From: Meghimatium bilineatum
Lineage: Eukaryota > Mollusca > Gastropoda > Stylommatophora > Philomycidae
Reading direction: 5' to 3'
NCBI GenBank assembly: GCA_034231615.1
Contig: CM067319.1
Location: forward strand, 6,713,051 to 6,777,050
DNA length: 64,000 nucleotides
The position numbers and the translations under genes were made by a program. Under the pieces are notes generated by a model that searched no databases, was not told the origin of the DNA, and saw nothing but the letters and a program-made list of their open reading frames with translations. This document shows positions 63,935 to 64,000 of the stretch, piece after piece; positions within the stretch are counted from its first letter, which is position 1; every line of letters begins with the position of its first letter.

Positions 63935-64000
63935 AGTCAGATGTGTAGGGACACCGGAGCAAGTAAAATGGCGACACAACGCATTTTCATTTTCTGTACC
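63935..64000 (+). repeat. short interspersed element B (cut by window end)
   Basis: Sense on plus: ccgccgaagtcagatgtgta, gggacaccggagcaagtaaa, atggcgacacaacgcatttt. The 5' part of B. Confidence 0.8.

Overview
The window is metazoan nuclear DNA. It has GT-AG introns, two recognisable animal genes, many minisatellites and a very dense load of non-LTR retrotransposons, SINE-like repeats, piggyBac-type elements and Penelope-like (PLE) sequence. The style of the repeats (RNase H-bearing I/Nimb-type LINEs, RTE-like LINEs, GAA-tailed short elements) and the GOPC sequence suggest a lophotrochozoan, most likely a mollusc; this assignment is inference. Nothing looks bacterial or plasmid-like.

Host genes. 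Positions 136-351 (+) are the last coding exon of an anoctamin (TMEM16) whose other exons lie upstream of the window. Positions 40398-13183 (-) hold the complete coding sequence of GOPC (PIST/CAL, the Golgi PDZ and coiled-coil protein). It has nine exons that join in frame to a 489-residue protein: N-terminal coiled coils, one class I PDZ domain and a Ser-rich tail. The two genes converge. A possible small secreted-protein gene or first exon lies at 49251-49418 (+), and a much weaker candidate membrane-protein exon at 61476-61679 (+).

Layout. 0.4-13 kb: 3' flank of the anoctamin gene, with tRNA-derived SINEs, two minisatellites (29 and 34 bp) and LINE 3' fragments. 13-40 kb: GOPC, with introns filled by repeats. 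These include two short-element families (here called A, about 275 bp, and B, about 160 bp), two piggyBac-derived elements, a 549-bp PLE-like foldback, a roughly 3-kb Nimb-like LINE, a transposon-like pseudogene at 33.9-35.2 kb and minisatellites close to exons. 40.6-43.9 kb: an RTE-like LINE with an intact 726-codon reverse transcriptase ORF, facing two LINE 3' fragments. 44-64 kb: LINE fragments, the candidate secreted gene, an (AT)n tract and a Penelope-like element with a GIY-YIG endonuclease domain nested in a LINE copy.

What ties the window together is a readable insertion history. Target-site duplications (TSDs) can be seen for B in piggyBac, LINE in B, LINE in A, a TIR element in a LINE, and a PLE foldback in piggyBac. 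The A and B elements share a 3' tail (CGCAGAAGAAGAA) with the RNase H-bearing LINE, which suggests that they use its machinery. Family names A, B, T, V, D and LINE-A to LINE-E are working labels for this window only.
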